A stretch of 35,359 nucleotides of DNA. Source: Mycolicibacterium tusciae. Lineage in GTDB: Bacteria; Actinomycetota; Actinomycetes; Mycobacteriales; Mycobacteriaceae. The DNA is taken from assembly GCF_002086795.1 (NCBI RefSeq), contig NZ_MVIM01000028.1, forward strand, positions 1 to 35,359, read 5' to 3'. The position numbers and the translations under genes are program-made. Of this stretch, positions 24,190-31,114 are shown in pieces. Each line of letters opens with the position of its first letter. Position 1 is the first letter of the stretch. The notes below the pieces were generated by a model. The model was not told the DNA's origin, searched no databases, and saw only the letters and a list, made by a program, of their open reading frames with translations.

Positions 24190-25374
24190 GTGACGTCCAT
24201 TGAACAGCGTGACGTGCAGTCGGTCCTAGCCGGCATCGACGATCTGCTGCCGCTCATCGCAAAGCGGGCGCAGGCGGCCGAGGAACTACGGCGGTTGCCC
24301 GACGAGACCGTCGCCGAACTCAACGAGGCCGGGTTCTTCAAGCTTCTGCAGCCCGAGCAGTGGGGCGGCCTGCAGTGTGATCCTACGGACTTCTACGAAG
24401 CCGTCCGCCGCATCGCGAGCGCCTGTGGGTCGACCGGATGGGTCAGCTCGATCATCGGCGTCCACAACTGGCACCTCGCCCTGTTCGACCAGCAAGCGCA
24501 GGAAGAGGTCTGGGGCGACGATCCGGCCGTCCGGATCTCCTCGTCGTACGCGCCGATGGGGGCGGGCACCGTGGTCGACGGCGGCTATCTCGTCAACGGC
24601 GCGTGGCACTGGTCCTCGGGCTGCGACCATGCCACGTGGACGTTCGTCGGCGGTCCGGTGATCAAGGACGGCAAGCCGGTCGACTTCGGCAGCTTCCTCA
24701 TTCCGCGTTCGGACTACGAGATCGACGATGTCTGGCATGTCGTAGGGCTCAAGGGCACCGGAAGCAACACGCTCAAGGTCAAGGACGTGTTTGTCCCGCG
24801 GCACCGCTTCCTGTCCTACAAGGCGATGAACGACCGCACCGCCGGTGGGCTGGAGAACAACACCGCGCCGGTGTACAAGATGCCATGGGGCACCATGCAT
24901 CCCACGACGATCTCGGCGCCCATCATGGGAATGGCGTACGGCGCCTACGATGCCCACGTCGAACACCAGGGCAAGCGCGTCCGCGCGGCGTTCGCCGGCG
25001 AGAAGTCCAAGGACGACCCGTTCGCCAAGATCCGGATCGCCGAGGCGGCGAGCGATATCGACGCCGGTTGGCGTCAGCTCATCGGCAATGTTCACGATGA
25101 GCATGAACTGTTGAAGGCGGGCAAAGAGATTCCGTTCGAGCTGCGGGCGCGGGCCCGACGTGACCAGGTCCGCGCCACCGCCCGCGCAATCTCATCGATC
25201 GACCTGCTCTTCGAGGCCTCCGGCGCGACCGCGCTGAACTCCGATCAGCCGGTGCAGCGCTTCTGGCGCGACGCGCACGCCGGCCGCGTGCACGCCGCCA
25301 ACGAGCCGGAGCGGGCCTACCTGATCTTCGGCAACAACGAGTTCGGCCTGCCACCGCAGGACACGATGGTTTAA
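24190..25374 (+). CDS. hsaA: 3-HSA hydroxylase, oxygenase subunit HsaA
   Basis: A 394-residue flavin-dependent monooxygenase of the acyl-CoA-dehydrogenase-like group D family, the exact length of characterised HsaA. It uses reduced flavin from HsaB to hydroxylate 3-HSA (3-hydroxy-9,10-seconandrost-1,3,5(10)-triene-9,17-dione) to the catechol 3,4-DHSA. Characteristic segments are ACGSTGWVSSIIGVHNWH, WHWSSGCDHATW and VVGLKGTGSNTLKVKDVFVP. The GTG at 24190 has GGAAGG nine bases upstream. It is the first gene of hsaA-hsaD-hsaC-hsaB, all in one direction with tiny gaps or overlaps, under a KstR-controlled promoter. Confidence 0.96.
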   Translation: MTSIEQRDVQSVLAGIDDLLPLIAKRAQAAEELRRLPDETVAELNEAGFFKLLQPEQWGGLQCDPTDFYEAVRRIASACGSTGWVSSIIGVHNWHLALFDQQAQEEVWGDDPAVRISSSYAPMGAGTVVDGGYLVNGAWHWSSGCDHATWTFVGGPVIKDGKPVDFGSFLIPRSDYEIDDVWHVVGLKGTGSNTLKVKDVFVPRHRFLSYKAMNDRTAGGLENNTAPVYKMPWGTMHPTTISAPIMGMAYGAYDAHVEHQGKRVRAAFAGEKSKDDPFAKIRIAEAASDIDAGWRQLIGNVHDEHELLKAGKEIPFELRARARRDQVRATARAISSIDLLFEASGATALNSDQPVQRFWRDAHAGRVHAANEPERAYLIFGNNEFGLPPQDTMV

Positions 25375-25387
25375 CTGGGAAGGCCTG

Positions 25388-26278
25388 ATGACCTCCTTCG
25401 CTGCCGAAGCTGCGCAGCAGCAAGAGATCACGTTCGAGTCGACCTCGCGCTACGCGCAGGTTCGCGATGACATGCGCCTGCACTACCACGAGGCGGGTGT
25501 CGGCAACGAGAAGACGGTCGTGCTGCTGCACGGCGGTGGACCGGGCGCGTCGAGCTGGTCGAACTTCGGTCGCAACATCGCGGTGCTGGCCCGTCATTTC
25601 CACGTGCTCGCCGTCGACCAGCCGGGATATGGACACTCGGACAAGCACACCGAGCACGAGCAGTACAACCGCTACAGCGCCATCGCGCTGCTGAACCTGT
25701 TCGACCATCTCGGGATCGAGAGTGCCGACCTGGTCGGCAACTCGCTCGGCGGTGGGACCGCGGTGCGGTTCGCGCTCGACAACGGCAGGCGCGCCGGCCG
25801 GCTGGTACTGATGGGCCCCGGCGGCTTGTCGGTGAACCTGTTCGCACCGGACCCCACCGAGGGTGTGCGGTTGCTCGGCAAGTTCACCGCCGAGCCGACG
25901 CGCGAGAACATGGAGAAGTTTCTGCGCATCATGGTCTTCGACCAGAACCTCGTCACGCCCGAGCTGATCGACGAGAGGTTCGAGATCGCGAGTCAGCCCG
26001 AATCGCTGGCCGCCGCCCGCGCGATGGGTAAGTCGTTCGCGGGTGCGGACTTCGAGCTCGGCATGATGTGGCGCGAGGTGTACAAGCTGCGCCAGCGGGT
26101 GCTGCTGATCTGGGGCCGCGAAGACCGGGTGAACCCGCTCGACGGGGCGCTGGTGGCGCTCAAGCAGATCCCGAAGGTCCAGTTGCACGTCTTCGGACAG
26201 TGCGGGCACTGGGCGCAGGTGGAAAAGTTCGACGAGTTCAACAAGCTGACTATCGATTTTCTCGGGGGTGGCTCATGA
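25388..26278 (+). CDS. hsaD: 4,9-DSHA hydrolase HsaD (meta-cleavage product hydrolase)
   Basis: A 296-residue alpha/beta hydrolase of the carbon-carbon bond (MCP) type. The catalytic triad is Ser119 in GNSLGG, Asp246 in GREDRVNP and His274 in GHW; HGGGPGASSWSNF forms the oxyanion region. It cleaves the ring-opened product of HsaC into 2-hydroxyhexa-2,4-dienoate and the C/D-ring propionate (DOHNAA, HIP precursor). The ATG at 25388 has GGAAGG upstream, and the gene follows hsaA by 13 bases. Its stop overlaps the hsaC start as ATGA. Confidence 0.96.
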   Translation: MTSFAAEAAQQQEITFESTSRYAQVRDDMRLHYHEAGVGNEKTVVLLHGGGPGASSWSNFGRNIAVLARHFHVLAVDQPGYGHSDKHTEHEQYNRYSAIALLNLFDHLGIESADLVGNSLGGGTAVRFALDNGRRAGRLVLMGPGGLSVNLFAPDPTEGVRLLGKFTAEPTRENMEKFLRIMVFDQNLVTPELIDERFEIASQPESLAAARAMGKSFAGADFELGMMWREVYKLRQRVLLIWGREDRVNPLDGALVALKQIPKVQLHVFGQCGHWAQVEKFDEFNKLTIDFLGGGS

Positions 26279-27174
26279 GCATCAAGTCATTGGGTTATCT
26301 ACGCATCGAATCAACCGACGTCGGGGCGTGGCGCGAGTACGGCCTGAAGGTGCTCGGCATGGTTGAGGGATCCGGTCAGACCGAGGGCGCACTGTACCTG
26401 CGGATGGACGAGTTCCCGGCGCGGTTGGTCATCGTCCCCGGCGAGCATGACCGCCTGTTGCAGTCCGGTTGGGAAACCGCGAATGCCGCGGCGCTGCAAG
26501 AGATTCGCAACCGCCTCGACATCCAGGGCACGCCCTACAAAGAGGCATCGGCCGCCGAACTCGCCGAGCGCCGCGTCGACGAGATGATCACGTTCGACGA
26601 TCCGTCGGGCAACACGCTTGAGGTCTTCCACGGGGTCGCGCTGGAACACCGCCGCGTCGTCAGCCCGTACGGCCACAAGTTCATCACCGAGGAGCAGGGT
26701 CTCGGTCACGTGGTGCTCACCACGCGCGACGACGCGGAGACACTGCACTTCTATCGCGACGTGCTCGGCTTCTTCCTGCGCGACTCGATGAAGCTGCCCC
26801 CGCAGCTCGTCGGCAGGCCCGCCGATGGTGCGCCGGCGTGGCTGCGTTTCCTCGGCGTCAACCCGCGCCACCACAGCCTCGCCTTCATGCCCGGTGAGAC
26901 ACCAAGCGGAATCGTGCATTTGATGGTCGAGGTCGGCGAGGCCGACGACGTCGGGCTGTGCCTTGACCGCGCGCTCCGCCGCAAGGTCCCGATGTCGGCC
27001 ACCCTGGGCCGTCACGTCAACGACAAGATGCTCTCGTTCTACATGAAGACACCCGGCGGGTTCGACGTCGAATTCGGTTGCGAAGGCCTGCAGGTCACCG
27101 ACGACGACTGGGTTGCCAGGGAGAGCACCGCCGTCAGCCTGTGGGGCCACGATTTCAGCATCGGTTTCAAGTAG
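26275..27174 (+). CDS. hsaC: 3,4-DHSA extradiol dioxygenase HsaC
   Basis: A 299-residue type I extradiol dioxygenase with two VOC modules. The iron ligands His145, His215 and Glu266 are all present at the positions known for the M. tuberculosis enzyme. It opens the catechol ring A of 3,4-DHSA between C4 and C5, giving 4,9-DSHA for HsaD. The ATG at 26275 overlaps the hsaD stop (ATGA); the frame extends upstream within hsaD, but that part is not coding. Its TAG shares one base with the hsaB start. Confidence 0.96.
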   Translation: MSIKSLGYLRIESTDVGAWREYGLKVLGMVEGSGQTEGALYLRMDEFPARLVIVPGEHDRLLQSGWETANAAALQEIRNRLDIQGTPYKEASAAELAERRVDEMITFDDPSGNTLEVFHGVALEHRRVVSPYGHKFITEEQGLGHVVLTTRDDAETLHFYRDVLGFFLRDSMKLPPQLVGRPADGAPAWLRFLGVNPRHHSLAFMPGETPSGIVHLMVEVGEADDVGLCLDRALRRKVPMSATLGRHVNDKMLSFYMKTPGGFDVEFGCEGLQVTDDDWVARESTAVSLWGHDFSIGFK

Positions 27175-27737
27175 TGGGTGAGCCCATCGATCCCCGCACA
27201 TTCCGAAATGTGCTGGGGCAGTTCTGCACCGGCATCACCGTGATCACCACCGTGCATGACGGGCAGCCCGTCGGGTTCGCGTGCCAGTCGTTCGCCGCGC
27301 TGTCGCTGGATCCTCCGCTGGTGCTGTTCTGCCCGACGAAGGTGTCGCGATCCTGGAAGGCCATCGAGGCCAGCGGGCGCTTCTGCGTCAACGTGCTGCA
27401 TGAGAAACAGAAAGACGTCTCGGCACGCTTCGGCTCCAAGGAGCCCGACAAGTTCGCCGAAATCGACTGGCATCTATCGAAACTCGGGTCGCCCGTCATC
27501 AAGGACACGCTGGCGCACGTCGACTGCACGGTGCATTCGGTGCACGACGGCGGCGATCACCTCGTGGTGTTCGGCGCGGTGCACACGCTGTCGGACGTGC
27601 CGCACAAGAAGCCGCGCCCGCTGTTGTTCTACAAGGGCCAGTACACCGGAATCGAGCCGGACAAGAACAGCCCGGCGCATTGGCGCGACGATCTCGAGGC
27701 GTTTCTCACCGCCACCACCGACGACACCTGGCTCTAG
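27174..27737 (+). CDS. hsaB: Flavin reductase subunit HsaB
   Basis: A 187-residue flavin reductase of the HpaC/FMN-binding split-barrel family. The FRNVLGQFCTGITVITT and FACQSFAALSLDPPLVLFCPTKVSRSW segments are nearly identical to known HsaB. It reduces FMN with NADH and supplies it to HsaA, closing the two-component monooxygenase. The GTG at 27174 uses the last base of the hsaC TAG, and the length matches relatives. In M. tuberculosis the operon continues with nat; here the next gene is on the other strand and shares the stop (CTAG), so the operon ends with hsaB. Confidence 0.95.
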   Translation: MGEPIDPRTFRNVLGQFCTGITVITTVHDGQPVGFACQSFAALSLDPPLVLFCPTKVSRSWKAIEASGRFCVNVLHEKQKDVSARFGSKEPDKFAEIDWHLSKLGSPVIKDTLAHVDCTVHSVHDGGDHLVVFGAVHTLSDVPHKKPRPLLFYKGQYTGIEPDKNSPAHWRDDLEAFLTATTDDTWL

Positions 27738-27985
27738 ATACAGCCCGCCGAGCAGGGGTCGAGCGGCGGCATCAGTTCGGGGTCCGGGGCGTTCGGATCT
27801 ACCGGCACCTGCGTCGACAGGTCGACGTTGTGATCGAGTTCGGGCGCCGTCGGGATGATGTTGCAGATGAAGGTGAGCGCAAGGTCGCACGGAGGGCGTC
27901 CGGGCTGTGCGGCGGCCGGGACGGCGAACGCCACCGTCGCGCCACAGATGGCGACGGCCGCGAGGACTGCCTTCTTGATCATCAC
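27734..27985 (-). CDS. Small secreted protein, function unknown
   Basis: An 83-residue protein. A signal peptide covers about residues 1-26 (VPAAAQ cleavage region). The mature part of about 57 residues has four cysteines, two spaced PPCDLALTFIC and two at the very end (DPCSAGCI), which could form two disulfide bonds. It is rich in proline and aspartate. No family is recognised with confidence; small Cys-pair secreted proteins of this kind are common in mycobacteria. The GTG at 27985 overlaps the stop of the lipase-like gene upstream (GTGA), so it is co-translated with it; an ATG directly follows as an alternative start. The stop is shared with hsaB. Confidence 0.7.
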   Translation of the reverse strand: MMIKKAVLAAVAICGATVAFAVPAAAQPGRPPCDLALTFICNIIPTAPELDHNVDLSTQVPVDPNAPDPELMPPLDPCSAGCI

Positions 27986-28761
27986 GACGAGCCTAGCCCC
28001 ACCGTCTCGATGAATTCGACGATTGTCCGAGCCACCTCACGGTGGACCGTCTCGTTGAGAATGTCGTGGCGGCCGGCTGGGAACTCGGTGAGCTGCAGCG
28101 GCGCAATCTGCTCGGCATAGGCGCGGACGGCGCCGACCGGCGCTATCGGGTCGTTGACGCCGTGCACCGCCAACGTCGGCACCGAAAGCTTCGGCAGATC
28201 TCCGCCGAACCGGTCCCAGGCCCTGTCGAGTTCTCGGGCGAGCGACGTCCCGTCGGCGCCGACGAACGCCAGCGGGTCGTTCTCCAGCGAATCGACGTAG
28301 AAGGGGTCCGCCGAGAGCCAGCCGGGCTCGAGGTCGAACGCCGTGTCGGTGTCGAGCAGTTCGGGGATCGGCACCAGGGGAGCGCCGGAGATGACTCCGG
28401 CCCGGTAGCGGTCGGGTTGGTCCAGCAACCGGAACAGGGTCACGATGGAACCGAACGAATGGCCCTGCGCGATCAGCGGCACGCCAGGTCGCTCACCTTC
28501 TGCCAGTTCGGTGAGGGTGTCGGCCAGGTCGGAGCTGTATTCGATCGAACCGAAATCGCCGCGGTCGCCCGGGCTGAGGCCGTGGCCGAACTGGTCGACC
28601 GCCCACAGGTCGATGCCCGCGGCGTTGAGTGCGAACCCGTAGCGGTGGTAGACCCCGGTGTGTTCGCCGAAGCCGTGCAGGAAGACGACCGCGGCGCGCG
28701 GCTCGGGGGCGGCCCAGTGCCGGTAATACGCGCGGCCCGTCGGATGGTCGATGAACGGCAT
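27982..28761 (-). CDS. Alpha/beta hydrolase, monoacylglycerol-lipase-like
   Basis: A 259-residue serine hydrolase of the lysophospholipase/MAGL type. FLHGFGEHTGVY is the oxyanion segment, Ser102 in GHSFGS is the nucleophile, Asp204 in HGVNDPIAP and His232 in GRHDIL complete the triad. The GEHTG signature is typical of bacterial and mycobacterial (Rv0183-type) monoacylglycerol lipases. No signal peptide is seen, so it is probably cytoplasmic or peripherally membrane-bound. The ATG at 28761 follows a short GAGGT. Its end overlaps the small secreted protein gene. The gene lies 26 bases downstream of the L,D-transpeptidase gene on the same strand and may share its transcript. Confidence 0.85.
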   Translation of the reverse strand: MPFIDHPTGRAYYRHWAAPEPRAAVVFLHGFGEHTGVYHRYGFALNAAGIDLWAVDQFGHGLSPGDRGDFGSIEYSSDLADTLTELAEGERPGVPLIAQGHSFGSIVTLFRLLDQPDRYRAGVISGAPLVPIPELLDTDTAFDLEPGWLSADPFYVDSLENDPLAFVGADGTSLARELDRAWDRFGGDLPKLSVPTLAVHGVNDPIAPVGAVRAYAEQIAPLQLTEFPAGRHDILNETVHREVARTIVEFIETVGLGSS

Positions 28762-28787
28762 ACCTCGACGCTAGCGCTGATCGACGA

Positions 28788-29981
28788 TTACACCCCGGCG
28801 TTTCCGGCCTTCCACTGCTCCCAGGGGATGTTCCAGTCGCCGAGTCCGTCGACGCCGGACAACGTGGACCCGACGGTGTTGACGACCTCGACGATGTCGC
28901 CGCGTTTGGTGCTCTCGTAGAACCACTCGGCGTTCTGCGGGCTGACGTTCAGGCAGCCGTGGCTGACGTTCGAGCGGCCCTGGCTACCGACGGACCACGG
29001 CGCCGAATGGACATAGATTCCGCTGTAGGACATCTGGGTCGCCCAGTTGACCTCGGTGCGGTATCCGTCGGGTGAATTGACCGGAACACCGTACGTCGAC
29101 GAGTCCATGACGAGGAAGTAGTAGCGGTCGCCGATGATGTAGGTGCCGTTGTCGGTCGGAGTTGCGTTCTTGCCCATGGAGATCGGCATCGTCTTCACGA
29201 CTTCGCCGTTGACGCGCACCGTCATCGTCTTGGTGCTGTCATCGGCGGTCGCGATGACCTCGTCACCGATGATGAAGTGACTCGTCACGTCGTCCTGGCC
29301 GAAGAGTCCGTCGCCCAGGTCGACACCGTAGGTCTTGACGCTGATATCGACCCTCGTCCCGGGCTTCCAGTATTCGGCTGGGCGCCAGCGGACTTCGCGA
29401 CTGTTCACCCAGTAGAAGGCGCCCTCGACCGGGGGATCCGTCTTCACGGTGATCGCCTGCTGCGCGGCGAATCGGTCGGGAATGTTCTCGTCGAACCGCA
29501 CCGCGACCGGTTGACCGACACCCACCACTTCACCGTCCTTGGGGAAGACGTAAGGCATCGTCAGATTTCGGGGCGAGTGAGTTTCGAACGTCGCGTTGCT
29601 CTGCGTCGCCCCACCGAGACCCAACGCTTCAGCGGTCAGGGTGTACTGCTTGTTGTAACCCAGCGGCTCGGCCGAGCGCCAGATGAGACCGTCGGGACTC
29701 AGTTCCCCCTTGACCGTCCGGCCCGCGTCGTTGACGAGGGTCACCGGACCAAGGACGCCGTCTTCGGCGCTCACCGTGACAGGCGATTCGACGGCAACCC
29801 CGACGGCGCCGTCGGTGACCGACGTCTGCAATTTCGGGATCAACAGATCACCGTATGGCGTGCCCTTGTCGATGATCGCCTGCGGCTGTGGCGACGGCGA
29901 CGAACTGCTGCATGCGCCGAGCCCCACGACGAGCGCCACGATGGTCATCACGGTCGCTGTCGTCCACCAGACCCGCCGCAT
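28788..29981 (-). CDS. ldtB: L,D-transpeptidase lipoprotein, LdtB (LdtMt2)-like
   Basis: A 397-residue cell-wall enzyme making 3-3 crosslinks in peptidoglycan. A lipoprotein signal peptide ends at Cys24 (GLGACSSSS). Two bacterial immunoglobulin-like domains (about 45-130 and 135-240) precede the YkuD catalytic domain, whose site is His325 (YVHSAP), His341 and Cys343 (SHGCLN). The C-terminal subdomain GDWNIPWEQWKAGNA is characteristic of LdtMt2. It anchors in the membrane outer face and is insensitive to most penicillins but inhibited by carbapenems, as known for the family. The ATG at 29981 has a modest GGGAC site. A tandem repeat lies in its upstream region. Confidence 0.92.
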   Translation of the reverse strand: MRRVWWTTATVMTIVALVVGLGACSSSSPSPQPQAIIDKGTPYGDLLIPKLQTSVTDGAVGVAVESPVTVSAEDGVLGPVTLVNDAGRTVKGELSPDGLIWRSAEPLGYNKQYTLTAEALGLGGATQSNATFETHSPRNLTMPYVFPKDGEVVGVGQPVAVRFDENIPDRFAAQQAITVKTDPPVEGAFYWVNSREVRWRPAEYWKPGTRVDISVKTYGVDLGDGLFGQDDVTSHFIIGDEVIATADDSTKTMTVRVNGEVVKTMPISMGKNATPTDNGTYIIGDRYYFLVMDSSTYGVPVNSPDGYRTEVNWATQMSYSGIYVHSAPWSVGSQGRSNVSHGCLNVSPQNAEWFYESTKRGDIVEVVNTVGSTLSGVDGLGDWNIPWEQWKAGNAGV

Positions 29982-30021
29982 AGGTATTGTCCCGTCGTTC
30001 GTCGGAGCAGTTGCATTACTA

Positions 30022-30042
30022 TCCTACGTAGTTCCTACGTAG
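30022..30042. repeat. Tandem repeat of a palindrome upstream of the L,D-transpeptidase gene
   Basis: TCCTACGTAG occurs twice (30022-30031 and 30033-30042), one base apart. Each copy contains the 8-base palindrome CTACGTAG, and their period is 11 bases, about one turn of DNA. On the minus strand a TAGGAT hexamer at its edge could be a -10 element of the transpeptidase gene. It looks like an operator for a regulator that binds side by side on one face; no regulator is known to me for this site. Confidence 0.45.
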
Positions 30043-30082
30043 ATGCAGGTCGGGCGCGGTCTGGATAGCCATCAACGCGGAG

Positions 30083-31006
30083 TTAGTCCACGCCGAGCAG
30101 CACGTCGGCTTGTTCGGTCATCCGCTGCTGGATCGCATCGACGACGGCTGCGACCTCCGGTCTGCGCAACGTCTCGGCACGCGTGACGAGCCAGTACGTC
30201 AGTCGAACCGCCACCTCGTCCGGCAGCACTCGCACCAGATCGTCGTGCCGGTCGGCCATGAAGCACGGCAGCAGACCGATGCCCGCCGCCGCCCGCGTCG
30301 CCTCGACGTGCACGAACACGTTGGTGGACGTCACAGATTCGCGCATGGCCGGCGCGAAGCTCGTGGCGACGTCGAGGTCGTCGACCTGAAGCATCGAGTC
30401 GATGAAGTACACCAGCGGATAGCGGGCGAGGTCCGCGATGCTCGCCGGTGTTCCGTTGTCGGCCAGGTAATCACGTGCACCGTAGAGGCCAAGACAGTAG
30501 TCGCCGAGTCGGATCGCCTTGGCGCGGTGTACTTTCGGCTCCCCGACCACCACTTCAACGTCCAGGCCGGAACGTTGTTGGGTGGCGCGCCGGGTCGCGG
30601 CGACGATCTCCACCGCGACATTCGGGTGGTTGCGTTGCACCTGGGCGGCGGCGGGTGCGGCGATGTAGGCGGAGAAGCCGTCGGTCGCCGATATGCGGAC
30701 CACGCCTTCGAGCGCGCGCTGGCCGCCGGTGTTGACGGACAGCGAACGCACTGCCGACTCGACGGCTTCGGCGGCCGACAGTGCCTCGCGCCCGAGATCC
30801 GTCAGCTCCCAACCGCCGGCGACCCTGGCCAGCACCCGGCCGCCGACTGATCGTTCCAACGCGTTGATGCGGCGCGAGATCGTGGTGTGGTTGAGGCCGA
30901 GCTCCTCCGCGGCGATGTTGTAGCGACCCGACCGTCCGACAGCCAGCAACACGAGAAGGTCGTCGGCGCTGGGCTGACGACCCGATGAACGAGAGAACCC
31001 AGCCAT
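30083..31006 (-). CDS. LysR-family transcriptional regulator of the ketone-body operon
   Basis: A 307-residue LysR protein. The N-terminal winged helix-turn-helix (DDLLVLLAVGRSGRYNIAAEELGLNHTTISRRINALE, about 15-50) is followed by the periplasmic-binding-like co-inducer domain. The ATG at 31006 is favoured; the frame extends to 31066 but crosses the inverted repeats of the promoter, which suggests non-coding DNA. There is no clear ribosome site and the start may be leaderless. It is divergent from the MHS transporter gene, the classic LysR arrangement in which the regulator activates its neighbour and represses itself. The likely inducer is the transported acid or its product. Confidence 0.87.
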   Translation of the reverse strand: MAGFSRSSGRQPSADDLLVLLAVGRSGRYNIAAEELGLNHTTISRRINALERSVGGRVLARVAGGWELTDLGREALSAAEAVESAVRSLSVNTGGQRALEGVVRISATDGFSAYIAAPAAAQVQRNHPNVAVEIVAATRRATQQRSGLDVEVVVGEPKVHRAKAIRLGDYCLGLYGARDYLADNGTPASIADLARYPLVYFIDSMLQVDDLDVATSFAPAMRESVTSTNVFVHVEATRAAAGIGLLPCFMADRHDDLVRVLPDEVAVRLTYWLVTRAETLRRPEVAAVVDAIQQRMTEQADVLLGVD

Positions 31007-31024
31007 ATCTGCATTTTTGCAGAT
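31007..31024. promoter_or_regulatory. Inverted repeat 1 of the LysR/MHS promoter
   Basis: ATCTGCATTTTTGCAGAT has perfect 7-base arms around TTTT and directly abuts the LysR start codon. It is a good candidate LysR operator for autoregulation. A lone TGCAG half-site lies at 31031-31035. Confidence 0.6.
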
Positions 31025-31045
31025 AACTCCTGCAGTTTTGACCAT

Positions 31046-31065
31046 TGCAGGTAGGGGTACCTGCA
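31046..31065. promoter_or_regulatory. Inverted repeat 2 of the LysR/MHS promoter
   Basis: TGCAGGTAGGGGTACCTGCA has perfect 8-base arms around GGGG. Its centre is exactly 40 bases from that of repeat 1, and both share the TGCAG half-site. On the plus strand TTGCAG (31045-31050) and AATACT (31068-31073), 17 bases apart, could be the -35 and -10 of the transporter operon, which would put this site at the LysR activation position. Confidence 0.6.
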
Positions 31066-31073
31066 TGAATACT

Positions 31074-31087
31074 CACAGAGATCTGTG
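31074..31087. repeat. Inverted repeat 3, in the leader of the MHS transporter gene
   Basis: CACAGAGATCTGTG has perfect 6-base arms around GA. It lacks the TGCAG half-site of repeats 1 and 2, so it may bind a different factor or fold in the RNA leader. Confidence 0.4.
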
Positions 31088-31114
31088 CGTTGCATCACAA
31101 TCGAGGAGCGTTCG

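Noticed and set aside
31007..31066. A 20-residue N-terminal extension of the LysR regulator.
   Set aside because: It would run through two perfect inverted repeats of the promoter and has no counterpart in LysR proteins.
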